Assembly (NCBI GenBank): GCA_013397455.1
Contig: VYZB01000294.1
Coordinates: 496,001-560,000 of the forward strand
Direction of reading: 5' to 3'
Source: Crotophaga sulcirostris
Taxonomy: Eukaryota > Chordata > Aves > Cuculiformes > Crotophagidae
DNA length: 64,000 nt
Part shown: one piece after another, positions 38,477 through 50,645 of the stretch
Layout: every line of letters starts with the position of its first letter
How positions within the stretch are numbered: position 1 is the first letter of the stretch
The notes under the pieces: generated by a model
Databases searched by the model: none
Told to the model about the DNA's origin: nothing
The model's input: only the letters and a program-made list of their open reading frames with translations
Position numbers and translations under genes: made by a program

Positions 38477-38510
38477 ATCACAGTATCACAGTATCACAGT
38501 ATCACAGTAT
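38477..38510 (-). repeat. Octamer tail of the inserted CR1
   Basis: There are four exact ATCACAGT units and a partial fifth. The perfect unit identity fits a recent insertion or local replication slippage of the CR1 3' tail. Confidence 0.95.
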
Positions 38511-38726
38511 AACCAGGTTGGAAGAGACCTCTGAGATCATCTAGTCCAACCTATAAGCCAACACTAACACCATCTCATCACCTAAGCCATGGCACTGAGT
38601 GCCTCATCCAATCTTCCCTTAAACACATCCAGGGTCGGCGACTCCACCACCTCCCTGGGCAACGCATTCCAGTGGCCAATCACCCTTTCAGTAAAGAACT
38701 TCTTCCTCACATCAAGTCTAAACTTT
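38477..38726 (-). mobile_element. CR1 LINE inserted in opposite orientation (ACTGTGAT-tail type)
   Basis: On the plus strand the element begins with its 3' tail, four ATCACAGT units plus AT (38477-38510). It continues through GGTTGGAAGAGACCTCTGAG, the CCATGGCACTGAGTGCC segment and CACCTCCCTGGGCAACGC, ending at the 5'-truncated end near AGTCTAAACTTT (38726). It lies inside another CR1, so it is the younger of the two. It closely resembles the copy at 50646-50854, at about 95% by eye over some 190 shared bases. Confidence 0.95.
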
Positions 38727-38824
38727 CATTATTATTCATTATTGTGTGAATATCCATGTTGACTAATTTACCCAGTTCTCTGAATGATAGAAGAGAGATC
38801 TCCTGTGTAAATTGGAAGTCAAGT
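38727..38824. other. About 98 bp of non-CR1 filler inside the nested insertion
   Basis: The sequence lies between the 5'-truncated end of the inserted CR1 and the exact resumption of the host CR1 at AGATGAGGTGCTC (38825). It is AT-rich, starts CATTATTATTCATTATTG, and matches nothing I recognise in CR1. It may be a template-switch or transduced fragment, repair filler, or a separate small insertion. Confidence 0.7.
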
Positions 38825-38924
38825 AGATGAGGTGCTCAAGGATATGGTTTAGTAGTGGACAGATATGGTTGGACTTGATGATCTCAAAGGTCTTTTCCAA
38901 CCAAATAATTCTGCTTTTATGATA
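38825..38924 (+). mobile_element. CR1 LINE (host copy), 3' segment
   Basis: The interrupted element resumes with AGATGAGGTGCTCAAGGATA, then GGTTGGACTTGATGATCTC, AAGGTCTTTTCCAACC and a degenerate AATTCTGCTTTTATGATA tail. Joined on paper to 38476 it restores the usual CR1 order without a missing or repeated base beyond one or two nucleotides. A small internal deletion relative to typical CR1 follows TTTAGTAGTGGACAG. Confidence 0.93.
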
Positions 38925-40190
38925 CATATGAGGTCCTGCCCCAGCAGTTCTCCCTTTCTTTCACCTGCACCCAAGACTGCAGAGCCATCCGCATCTCCTC
39001 CAGCATCACCCCTTTTCCACTCAGCCAGAACTGCCTGAAGCTCACCAACATACTGAACTGAACTGTAGGAAAAAACATATATATCCCAGATTCACAGGGC
39101 ACTGAGTTACTGATTTGAGAGCAGTTTTTCCTATATCTCTTTTATGGAAGGGAAAGAACAAAAGAGGTTGCAGATTGGTTTGGCCTCAAGAAATAAATCC
39201 GTTGCTTTATAGATTTCCATGAGGTCTCTCATTGTTCTCGTGTTGCAAATCACTCTGTGTTTCTACTTTCTGTGAAGGTATACACACTTTTTTCCCTTAA
39301 GATAGCCAGCATTTTCTTTAGTGGAACTAAAGGGACATAACTTTAGCTATATAGCCAAAGAAGCAGACAAATATCTGCAATCCTCTGATTAATATACATA
39401 TATCTTCAAGCTTCAGGCCAGAACGAGTGTTATTCAAAATTACAAGCCTCCAGCTTAGAAAACAGCTAACAGAAATGCTGACAGAAACTAAAGCTACTCT
39501 AATAGCAAGAGAGTGCAAACAACTGAAAATTTGTATGCCCTTGAACTATTAATTATTCTGCCTTGGAAGAATTAAAAAGGACTTCTGACTAACTCAAGCT
39601 CTGCTTTGGAAACAGGGAGAGAAATACAGTATTCCCTGAGTCCCTGACTAGTTTGAGTACGTATTTGTTAAATTTAAGATCTGCCAAAACCCAGCTATTA
39701 TTTTCTAGCTGCTTTGTACCCAGCAGCTTCTTATAAGAAGTGACTTATGGAACATTTCGGGCTTTTATTCCAGTAACAATAACCATCGTAAAACTTGTGG
39801 AATATGATATCTGCAGCATATGTTCTCACAACATTTTGTATAACAGCAGAAGACCTATGGAGGGTTTTAATACAATTAACAGTGCCATTAAAATCCCTGG
39901 AATGGCATTAAACTTGATAGACATTCTGTGAATAAAAATAACGTGAGTTATTGTTGGCTTTCCTTATTAAAGCCAAGTAATATTTAAAAACCTTATGTGG
40001 ACTTTCCGAGTAACACAAGAACTGGATATAAAGAGTTCAGTGTCAGAGAAGTATAAAACTCTTTTTAGTCTTTACAATTGAAATAATTAATTTACCAACT
40101 CATTTTCACTATAACAGTTCCAGCTATTCATCTCACCCTAGCTTTCATCTGGCTTTGAACAGACATTTAGCGATTTCCACTCTGGAAAGA
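38925..40190. other. No recognised gene; unique DNA
   Basis: Short open frames only; no repeats were recognised. Confidence 0.5.
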
Positions 40191-40249
40191 ATAATAATGA
40201 TAAAAATAACAATAGTAATAATTACAATAACAACAATCATAATAACAAA
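40191..40249 (+). repeat. Imperfect AAT/AAC trinucleotide-rich microsatellite
   Basis: ATAATAATGATAAAAATAAC-type sequence with interspersed ACAATAACAACAAT units spans about 60 bp. The interruptions indicate an old, stabilised microsatellite. Confidence 0.8.
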
Positions 40250-40892
40250 TCTTGTTTCAAGGAGGGGGTTTGGTAACAAAGCTCACACCAGCTTAGAGGT
40301 TTGAAATCCATAAGGGAAGAAGCCCTGCATTAGCACTGTGAAACCACTGCAGCTACTGCCACAGACATATTTCTAATGACTTTGGAAAGATTTGGGCTGG
40401 CTGGTGGCTGCACTTGTGTTCTCTGAATCTCTCACCCACTGAGAATTAAATTACGGTAGGAAAAGTTGGACTTTTTCTTGCAGAAGAATTGCAGAGACCG
40501 TCTTTGTAGCTCTGATGATGGAGAAATGCCATCAATCACAAATTCTTATTTGTATGTCCCGAAAGGAGCTAGTGAGTGTGCTTAATCAGGACTAAGATGG
40601 ACAGAAAGGAAGTTTTATAGAGCTCTTCTTTGGTATGTGGAATAAAAACAAAGCAAACAAGCAGAAACTGATTTCCAAGACAGACAGGTGGTCTGGAATA
40701 TTGTTTAAACCAATCAGTGTGTTATTGATATGAATTGATTCATCAGCACAAGTAAAAATAGGTTCAATCTTCAGCCTTCTGCAATACAATTCCGTTTTTT
40801 TGTCTTTTTTTTTTATTTCTAATTCAGTCATTTTCTGAAAACTAAATAGTTGGCTGGAAAACTAGAGATGATAAGACTTTTGATATGAGCTA
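40250..40892. other. No recognised gene
   Basis: The interval contains a 79-codon minus-strand frame with Lys-rich and hydrophobic segments but no family resemblance. Nothing else was seen. Confidence 0.5.
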
Positions 40893-40960
40893 ATTTCTTT
40901 TTCTTTTCATTTTCTTTTCTGGTTTTGTTGTTTTTTTGTTTGGTTGTTTTTTTATTATTT
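40893..40960 (+). repeat. T-rich low-complexity tract
   Basis: Mixed TTTC, TTTTG and TTTTTTTG units form a T-rich tract of about 70 bp. It is probably slippage-derived; no upstream element that could own it as a poly-A/T tail was seen. Confidence 0.75.
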
Positions 40961-43900
40961 ACATCTATTACTTTAGCACTTTCTCAGAGATGGCAGTAAA
41001 ATGAGTAGCAGTGCTTAGCCTCAACTCCCCATCTGCAGAAATTAAGGTAAGTGGTCCCAGTGACTGAAACAGGGAGAGCGCTGGAGCCAGAAGACGTTGC
41101 AAGGCAGAAGTTGGGGCAGACACGCTGAAGGTTTGTGAAACCCAGCCTGGAAACAAGATTTGTTAATCCACACAGAATTCAAAAGAGAACTGGCCTGTTA
41201 GAAGAGGCAACCTTTGAAATTATTCCTAGTCTAGTATGAGGTTTTGCTGTTTAAATGGGAGCCAGCAAGAGGGACACAATAGGAACTGCTTGCATAGGCG
41301 CATGCATTCGGTGTGGCACAGCATGAAATTGAGTTATAGCGGTGGGTGGATGGGAGGAGAAAGGAGCCTGACTTCACAAACGTCGTCCAGAGCTTAACTG
41401 CAAGGGTGGCTGCTGAGTGAGCTTGGAAAAAAGGTGATCTCCACTGGAAATCTGTCCCCACCACAGCAGCTACCAGGGCCAGTGCTGGAAGCCTTGCCAC
41501 TGCTGAGGGTAATATCCAACCATGAACAAATTCCCTTTGGCGATGGCTCTCTGCAGTCCATCTTTGAAGCCCATGAATAACTATATTAGGGCAAAACAAC
41601 AAAACCCTCCAAGTCCTCTATTCACCAGCAATAGCACAGCTGTTCTGGCCATAACAACAGCATGGGCAGAACTGTTGATAGGGATGGACATTTTGCCAAA
41701 CCATTGTAAAAAAATAGATGAGACATATACGGCTGCACTAGGGCTGACACCACCTTGGCATCAGCACAGCTGGAGAAGGAAGGCAGGGGTTTTGCCTGCC
41801 ATATTGCACCTCTGAGGCACAAGAACACTTCAGCTGTTAGAAAAGGAAGGAATGTATCCTTCCAAAGAAGAAATTTTTTAATCTTACAGTCCTTTTGAAC
41901 ATTATTTTTTCTCAAATACTTCTATGCACACCTTCTTTCTGCTGTTCTCTTCCCAGGCAATGGGAAGCTGTTCTGAAAGAAAATGGCATTTTTTTTTCCC
42001 ATTGCTCTGAAATTCTGTGAAGTGTTTTCTGTTTCAAATATTGTTTGTTGGGACTGTAAATTTAAACTACTGCCACATATTATGGTTCTCTTTGGCAGCA
42101 GAGCAGAATGACAGAGCCCAGCAACATATTTCATCCCAGGGAACATATCAAACATATGTACAGTGAGCTAGCTGGGAGAAAAATTGAAAATAGTCAAAAT
42201 GAGCCCTGACATGCAAAAGGAAAGCATTTTCAGAGGCTAAGCCAAAGGAAGAACAATGATGGTGGAATGGTGTTGCCCAAGAGAAATTTTACTTTCCATA
42301 GGTGTCATAAGTAGCATTAACCAGAAAGGTGATGAATGCGATATCATGTACCACGAAGGAGACAAACTGATGGTAAAAGCCTTGGTCAGCATGAGCGGCT
42401 TGGGAAAGCGTTTAAAGCAAAAAACAATGAAAGGCTCCAGCTCTGAGGAGGAGGTTTCCTCAGTGGGAGGTACAATATTTAATCGAATTATTAGGATCTC
42501 AGATATTAAGGAATAAGGCACTATACAGAAGCTATGTCTGGAGGCTTTTGGAGGAGTCCTGCAGCAAGGTCACCAGCCCTCAGCTGTGCCAAGGGTAAGT
42601 ACTGACCGAGAGCCTTGGGGATACCTTTGAGGAAGGAGTGGTCCAAATAACATGAAAGCCAAGAGAGACCAGTAACTTATAAGCCACTAGCCCTAGTAAA
42701 ACCTGAAAGAATTCAAATAGAGAAGAATCTTCTGACCTGAGTCCATTGACCTCATGTCTTTATTTATGAGAGGTCATTGCTAACTGAAACTTACTGTAAA
42801 ATACATCGTGCCATTGTCAGAAAGGGTCTATCAAACCTCATTCACCCTCACAGCCTGCAGCACAGAGATAATCTCCCTGAAGATACACTTGTTTGCAATT
42901 TACCCTGATCACACTCCCTGCATTTTTATCACTTTCCTTCAGGTTTTGTCTGTGGCTTTTTCCTTTTTGGGTCTAAGTCTTTTCTGGGTAGATGATCTGC
43001 TTACCTCTCTCTCATGTAGATATGCTATGAGCAATTATTTGGATGCAATGGTAGCATTCTTCTTTTTGTGTTCTAGATGCTCAGAAAGTCACTCCTGTAA
43101 ATCCCTTTAAAGCACATAAGTTGCCTAATTTAGCCCTATCAGAGTCAGGTAGAAGGGTTTTTATATAACCACTGGACAAATTCATGGGTCACCTAGCTTT
43201 AGCTAAGTGAACCTAGATTGCAGGAGAAAAAGCCACAGAGCTGCCTCTGATTCCAGTGCTTCATCTTCTGCTCGTAGGTTGGTTTTTTTGAATAGCAAAA
43301 CTATTTTTATAGGAAAGAGTTCAATATTCCTTCTCAACAGCAAGAATTCAAGGGGAAATCAAAAAGTGGAAAGTGGCCAGCAGATTTATCTACGTTCAAC
43401 CTCTTCTTTTTTGAGCAGAATAGCCCTTTTGTAGCCTCAGCTTCCCAGATCATCTCTCCCTGCAGACTCAGGGGTGATGAATCTGTAGTGTAAGCACCTG
43501 TGCCAGGTAGCACCCATAGAGAGGTTGGGGGGAACAAAAGGAAATGCCTCCACTCCCTTGGCTGGGAGATTGCCATCTCCAGCTGTTCTCCACCACCAAT
43601 CAGGAGTCAGGAAGGTGAAATTAAGCCATGTCACGGTTATTAAGTGACACCCTTACTCAACAGGTAGGGTCTCTTAGTCCACAGAAGTCATGCTCATCCT
43701 CATCCACGCACTTGCTTCTCATCACTGCATATGGCTCAAACTTTTTAATGCAAAGCATAGCCAGAGAGCAGCATGGCCATTTCACAAAAAGCCTTGCCTA
43801 CAGACTGCTACCAATCAATCTTCTGTGTCTGGAGAAGTCCTGGTGAACAGCAGTGCCAGCTGCACATCACTCGGAAACTAGTTACCCCACTGGCTGGCTC

Positions 43901-44624
43901 GGTGAATTTGTCACTACCCACCCTTTTCCCCAGGATCATAATTCAAATCTTTCCTGTCCTAAAACATCATTAATAATAAAATGTCATTATGATTAGAGAG
44001 ATGAAAATAATGAAAGTAGAAGTAGAGCCATAAAGCGGCATATATAGTTGGAAAGCTTAAGTTATGGGTCTCCTTCAGATTTCTGAGAGCATAACTGTTG
44101 TTCCCTCTTTTAACCTCTTACTGTTTGTAAAGTTAAAAGACTGGAATATAATGTCTAATCTTATCTACTCTTATTTTGGATATATTTCATTAATCCTCTA
44201 TTAGTGCTTTACAACTTGACTATTCTTAATAAGAAATCTTAATTCTGGTGCGGAAAGGAAATACTAGTGGAGTGAGAGGTACGTGATTGTACAGCTCCAG
44301 TAAGTTAGGCAACATACTGTCCCATACTGAAGAAAGCAGCAGCTGAAGTAAAACTAAATATTTATATTGTAATGTAAAAACAACTAAGTCCTTTAAAATG
44401 GCCCATACATAAATATAGAGGTGTTTATTTCATGATAGTCATGAAACCGAATTACTATCAATCAAATGAATTAGCTTGGTATTAATGGAGGAAAAAAAAG
44501 AAAAATGAGATCTACAGCATAATATCTATTTAAAATAGTTATACCTATTATATACGGTACTATATGTGTATGTGCATCTTTAAAGAAGCAGGTCGAAATT
44601 CACTGAACGGGTACAGAGGAAGCA
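40961..44624. other. No recognised gene; unique DNA
   Basis: Open frames up to 123 codons occur on both strands. At 42237-42521 an 86-codon plus frame and a 94-codon minus frame overlap almost completely. The plus translation has a hydrophilic SSSEEE-containing segment but no recognisable domain, and I could not build an exon from it with confidence. Confidence 0.45.
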
Positions 44625-44722
44625 CCGCTATCTCCATTTTATGCTGAAAGAGTGAAATTGAGGCACAAGGAAGGTGATATCTTCAGTGTTGCTCTGCAGC
44701 TCAACTGGCAATAAGAACAGGT
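44625..44722 (+). mobile_element. Possible MIR-type SINE relic (tRNA-CORE SINE)
   Basis: The stretch TATCTCCATTTTATG, then GAAATTGAGGCACAAGGAAG, then CTCTGCAGCTCAACTGGCAA parallels the 3' half of the MIR/CORE-SINE consensus as I recall it. That consensus has CCCATTTTACAGATGAGGAA, ACTGAGGCACAGAGAGG, and a CACAGCTAGTAAGTGGCA segment. Order and spacing fit, with substitutions throughout as expected for an ancient amniote SINE. No tRNA-like head was recognised. It could be a chance resemblance. Confidence 0.45.
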
Positions 44723-45306
44723 TTTGCTAAACTTCCTCTCATACTTCCTTTCTCACATGTGGAGTACTTTCTCTTGTCTTTTCTTCAAATATTTCATTAA
44801 TTGACTTGTGCTGCATCCCTGACTTTACTAGCTTTTACAGAGCATCTTATAGGTACACGTCATGGACTACCTTTGCCCTTCTTCAACTGAGAAGGATTAT
44901 TCATTTTTATGGCAAGGGAGCACACTTGTCACTCCTCCAGCCTTCTCAAGACTGCAGCAGTAGCAGCTATCCTGGTTATGAGTGATGACAACAATAATAA
45001 AAAAAGATTAATCCTGTCATGGATTCAAATGTCCCTTATTCAGTCTAAGCAGCAACAGTAATAACTTCAAGTTATATACTTAAATAGATAAATTTTATAT
45101 ATTTAACAGATAAATTTACTTTCCACTGAGTGAGGACAAGAATACCACTTCATGCTCCCCAGGGAGGATCTAAGTTAACTTCCATTAGAGGTGTATCTGG
45201 TCCTGCCTAGCTACAGGACATCTGGTTACACAAGAGGAACCAAATGGCACTTTTGTACTTAAGCCTTGTAAAGCTGTCAGAATAACCAGCAAAGTACAAT
45301 TATTTG
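44723..45306. other. No recognised gene
   Basis: Unique AT-rich sequence without notable open frames or repeats. Confidence 0.5.
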
Positions 45307-45352
45307 TACATTTCTTTACAATACATTTCTTTACAAGTACATTTCTTTACAA
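45307..45352 (+). repeat. 15-bp tandem repeat, three copies
   Basis: TACATTTCTTTACAA occurs at 45307-45321, 45322-45336 and 45338-45352, with one G between copies two and three. All three copies are identical, which suggests a fairly recent local expansion. Confidence 0.92.
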
Positions 45353-46383
45353 TAATGTTTTGCATAACAAATAAAGGAGAATTTTGCAATCTTCTTGTGG
45401 ACAAGTTCATGGTTATGAAAAGCAGGGAGATTCATCCAATAAATATTTTACTGTGAATTAAACATTCATCACAAGTACTAGAAAAGCAATAAAACACTTT
45501 GTTTGCAATTATTTTTTAATTGACTTTTAATGATGGATCTAAGCCATAAGTGTACACGTAGACTTTGAACATCTGCAAGGGATTCTTTTCACCCCTTGAA
45601 TTTTACTTCTATCTATTATGAAAGTAGAAAATACTTTGCAATGTATCTAAATACACATACTGGGGAGACTCAACATTTCAGTGACTTAGATCTTGGACTT
45701 TGATCAAATAAATCCAACCAGAGAACATTTACAGGAAACAGCTATTGAATCTGTGTGAATTGTGTCTAAAATGTAAATAAATAAATTGGTTTTATTATTA
45801 TTATTGTTTTCTCTTTTGGATAATGGGCAAAAATGCATGCACAAAATCACCAGTTTATTTCTACAAATTTTTAAAAGCCAAGCATGTTTGCAAGCTACTG
45901 CTGCATTTCACTTGCTTTATCTTATAGCTAGAAGGTGAAGTTCTTGGGTAACACTGCTCCTGGGGAATAATGGCTCATTTGCCAGAAGAAAAAAAAAGAA
46001 GAAAACAGCTGTTTTGTGAGACCCTGGGGGATGCTACCACCCAAAGAAAGGACCATCCCAAGCCTCACCTCCAGGAAGTGTAAGTGATGCATTTTTGAGT
46101 TACCTTCTTGTATCAACAAATAACAGCACGTGCATTTAAAAACAGTTCTGTCAAAACAAAATACTATCCTGTATGCACAGTTCTCGTCTTGGAATACAAA
46201 ATTCAGGATGGGAACTTTATGAACACCTCCCAGCTTGAATATAAAGCAGCCAGGCATGGGGCATTGCTGAAGGGAGGCAGAACCAAGGGTAGCCACACTT
46301 TCCAGCTGCTCAGACACCAATGCTGCTTTCATGAGCCATGCTCTCAGTAGGTATCATCCCCGTTTATCCAAGACAGTAAAATG
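45353..46383. other. No recognised gene
   Basis: A short (ATT)4 run lies at 45793-45805. A 134-codon minus frame (45928-46332) has no recognisable domain, and its translation ends in a Phe-run derived from a poly-purine stretch, so it is treated as a chance frame. Confidence 0.5.
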
Positions 46384-46403
46384 CACACACACACACACAC
46401 ACA
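46384..46403 (+). repeat. CA dinucleotide microsatellite, 10 units
   Basis: This is an uninterrupted (CA)10 tract, a common vertebrate microsatellite type and potentially length-polymorphic. Confidence 0.95.
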
Positions 46404-48351
46404 TAAACGAGCTCCTAGCAGAGTTTCCAAGGCCTGAAATCTTAATTTTGCAATTTGCTGCAAGATTTGTGATATTTCAAAGGAGCAAATAGTTTAATTC
46501 AGGTCAAATGACTTTGCTTTTATTTACTATTACATGGGAGCTTTGGAGAGGGATAGAGCTTTTTACAAACATTTAGTTCAGGCAAATATTTGATGACAAT
46601 TACTAAGAAAAAAATATTTTCAGAAATAATTTTGCCTCTCCAGTAGAGAAAAAAAAAGTTTTGTTTTTGTGGGATATAGTTGAAACTTGAGACAAAAGTC
46701 TTCAGCATTTTGTTTTGTAAAGCTATCAGAAATGTGGTGTTTTATTTGTTTTGGCTCTAGCATACATTGTTTTCCAGCTCTATCACTCATGTTGCAGCAC
46801 ATACAACTTTACACAAGATGATACGGATGTAAATTTGGTAATTTACGTAATATGAAATTCCCAGGAAAGAGGATGAGATGACTCAGACAGAGGAAGCACA
46901 GCTGCACAGTCAGCCAGGAGAAGACAAGCTCTCCTACTCATAAAGCCTGGTGTGCTGTGCTGTACCACTAATGAGTAACAAAGCCCATGAGGTGTACTGT
47001 GGCTTCTGCTCCCCGTGGACCTCCTTCAGGACTGTGGAGAGGCATCAAAAGTTTACATGTTTTGCAATAGCTGCTATCTGTACTATCCTAAAAGTGGGAT
47101 TTCTGAGGAGGTTTGTACAGGTCTTGCAGCTTTTGATGTTAACAACAGAGATCAGCCATCAGCCCTGACCATATGTCCCTGCAGTAGCCAAGACTCAAAC
47201 AAGAATTCACATGTTCCATAAGCAACAACTTATTTATAAGTCAGTCATAACTTTTTCCTGCTTGTAGCGATGTTGGTTGCTCTGTAGTTATCTCCAGCTG
47301 AAGAGGGCTTTTGCATATTTTGCATCAGTCTGTCACTGTATGAATAGAAAATGCAATCTACAAGTACTGAGCAAAAATGTGTGTGTTTGTTGATCTGGTG
47401 GAAATCAGGCCAACTCTATTATTGGCTTTGCTATTGGCATTCTAGTTCAAGAACAAAATCTGTCTTGTTGAGGCTGATTTTCATAAAACATTTTTTAATG
47501 ATTTATATTCCTCCCTCAGGTATTAACTTAAAGGACTGAGACAGGTTTGGGCCACTGCATTAAATATATTAACGTGTAGTTTTAAGAGCATTTCTGGATA
47601 CATAGGCTAAACTTGAAAATTCAATGTACTTGCAAAATTGCAAGTATAAATCAAATAACAACTAAAGCATTTCCTCAGACCAGTGGTTTAAGTACTCTCA
47701 ACAGCTGGAAAAAGTGCAGACTCTGCTATGCAAAATTGTCATGTATAGATTTGGAGCACAGACAGACCTTTACTAAACTACAGTAATCCATCATATTTAA
47801 AAGTATTTGCTGTTAGTAGGGTACACGCATGGTTTGATTACCATGGTGTTTTGAAAAAAAAAGAGAAATATGCTTGTATTGGGAAAGGCAAGTATAAAAG
47901 CTTTTGGGAACCAGCTTATGTTAGAAGGGGGAGTTCTGGTAATCATCTTTGATACTTTCATTTTTGGCTTTTTATACATTTTTTTGAGAGAAATGGACAA
48001 GAAATTAGCAAAATAATTAAGAATTCACAAAAGCATATGACCTTCAAAGTGAAATTTATGACTGCAGCACATGAAGTCTCATATTTTTTAAATTATTTAT
48101 ATAGATCATTTTCAAACTGAGCAGTTAAAAATAACCCCTTAACTTTTTCAAAATCAATCCTTCTGCTCCATGGGGCATGGGTTCCCTATGGGTGCTGGGC
48201 TGCACCTCCAGCATCCTGTCCCACATCTCCCTGTGGCTCTAGAGGTGCCACAACGTCAGGGCAACCCAGCTGGTGGTTAAGGGGAAGCTGGGTTGAAGGG
48301 CATTATAAAGCTCTCTGAATAGAGAAGACATGGAACAAAACAGAAAGAGCT
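46404..48351. other. No recognised gene; unique DNA
   Basis: Short open frames only. A GC-richer 120-bp patch at about 48170-48300 (CATGGGTTCCCTATGGGTGC, then CCCAGCTGGTGG) was not assignable. Confidence 0.5.
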
Positions 48352-48640
48352 GTGAACTACTTTGTGATTTCCAATCCCACTTCAAGTCTCTATGGTATCT
48401 CCTGTAACTGGCTAGATGAGAAATCCAGACAGCTTGCAGAATTAATTAGACTAAGGCTTGCTAATTTTATGGTGCAATATATACTCCGAGGCCTATTATT
48501 CAGAATATCTAACTCTTTCAGCTTTACTCGTATAATTCACCTTCTATGCAGCAAGACATTTGTGCTAATTCCGCCAGAAGAGGTCCTTAAAATGTGCCAC
48601 TCCAATAAAACTTTGGAGTTTTTATGAATGGTTACGATTT
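48352..48640. promoter_or_regulatory. Candidate conserved noncoding element
   Basis: The block carries an ATTAATTA homeodomain palindrome (48441-48448), a GCTAATTTTATGG word and a TTATTCAGAATATC segment in a compact non-repetitive context. A 91-codon plus frame spans it almost exactly (48352-48627), with a translation rich in Leu, Ile, Phe and Arg but no recognised domain. Either conserved noncoding DNA or an unrecognised short exon is possible; I favour noncoding. Confidence 0.25.
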
Positions 48641-50645
48641 TGCAATTAGCTCCTCAATTATGGGTGTGTCAGGACAGGTCCTGGCATGGTGTGGAGTGAG
48701 CCCTTGTGGAGTCCCCCCCTTTCACTGACATTCTCCAGGCAGAGAAAGGCACATGCCTGCTGGGTGCCAAACCTCTGCTGTAGGTAAGATGCTGTGGAAT
48801 GACTAGGAGTTGTCCTGAAGCCAGAGAAATCAATGTGACCATAGGAAGAAGGACTCAAAGACTACAATTGCACACTGAGATGAGTCTCCATCATTCCCCA
48901 GGCTGCACAAAGAGGGCAGTGAGTCCTGATGAAGGAGCTAGGTCAGTAGGAAGCAATAGGATACAACTATTTCTGTCAAAGGGAGTGGGGAGAAGAGGGT
49001 GAAGTGGGAACAGACTTTTGATGAACTCTTGGATATTAGGGCTGCAATAACAGTCATTGCCTTCCATTCAGGGCAGAGATGCCTGTGAGCAGTGGTGTGC
49101 ACAGGACCAGTGTCACAAACCACTTCGCTTCCCTTTATGTACATGCAGGACTGTGCTGCAGCATACTTACTTTCAGTGTGAAATAAGCACAGTTATTTTA
49201 TTAGCTGCCATAGCCACATATTTAATCTTCACATAGTGGTCATTGTACTTGAATTTAAGGGAGACTTGAATGACATAACTGAAATCATTATCAATAGATC
49301 TAGATCTACACCCTACTTTAAAAAGCAAAATGCATGTGCTTTCCTCTCATAAGCTGGCATATTCATAATGTGCAGACAGTTGTGGAGATGAAAGCAGATA
49401 CTAAGACAAAGATATTTTTCTTTAGTTGTAATGCACTTGAGACTTAGGAATAATGACTACATCCTGGCACTTTAATAGGAGCCTGAGGAGAAAAGCTGCC
49501 AAATGCAGTACTGAAAAACAATGACAAAATACTTATAATTTCCAGCCACAAGCATATGCTGAGTTTAATTATGCAAATGGCCTTAGATACAAAGATAACT
49601 CCTATATTCTTATTGTCCAACACAAACAAACAAACAAAAACCAAATAGTGAGCAGCTCTGTTCTTTATGCTAATGATGTTTCTAAAATTCCCTAAGTGCA
49701 ACAGCCATTCATCTACATTTGGGGCAAAAAAAGACAGAGCTGGTAGGGAAAATCCGCATAATACCTTCATTTTCTAATAAATTTTCTTTCCTTTGAACAT
49801 TGACACTCTTTTGTTTTCCTTTCCAAGATGCAGCTGTAAACCAATTTGTCAGATACAAATAAAATTTCTTAAATTCAGCAGAGGAGAATAGTGAATTGGT
49901 TTTATAGGCCTATAAAACAACTTGAGTCTGTGGACATTTGGTAATAATGGTGTCAATTAGGATCTGTAATGTATTCTGGAAAATAACATAAGAAATGTGG
50001 CAGGAAACTAATTTTTTCCTTTCAAACCGATCACCTGCAATATGCAATAAAGTGCTAGGATGTACTCATAAAAGAGCCATTGCAGTATCCTCCCTAATAT
50101 ATATGCAAATATTTCATCACTTTGAAACTTTGAAGCACATGAGAAAGCTGTTAGAAATTAACATCAGCTTCCAGTTGCCATATAAATCAAAGCAACAGCT
50201 CTTCTCTAAATAAAGTATCTGCTTAGGGAAGTAAGTTACTTTGATAAAATGCTGATGGGAGCTGGCACTGCTCAGCATCATTGAGTTGACAGGCACAGTG
50301 CTGCTCTCATCCTTCTTTGCAAATGTCATGACGTCCCTGCTAAAGTGCCTTGCAGTGTTCTCATCTTGGGACCATCACCTTTGCAAGGTGAGGACTTTTT
50401 TAGTATAAAGGACATTATAGTCTTCTTTGGTCACTGCATCAAACAGAGTACACTGTTGTGAGGGAATCCTAGAACTTGAGAAGGGATGAAAATAACCTGG
50501 TTATAGTCCTTTCCTCTGAAAACTTTCTCTGAAATCATAGACAGTGGTGTGTTCTCTGCTTTTTGTACTGAAAAGCACAATAATTCAGCACAAGCCGTCA
50601 CCCTTCACAGCAGTAGGAGGCAGCTGGATGTCTACCCCAGTGAAC
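48641..50645. other. No recognised gene; unique DNA
   Basis: Open frames up to 108 codons (minus, 49444-49770) occur without family resemblance. The 48660-49090 part is somewhat GC-richer. No repeats were recognised before the CR1 at 50646. Confidence 0.5.

Noticed and set aside
42237..42521. Almost completely overlapping plus and minus open frames (86 and 94 codons)
   Set aside because: Neither translation has a recognised domain. Mutual openness on opposite strands is a common chance outcome, since certain codon phases avoid stops on both strands.
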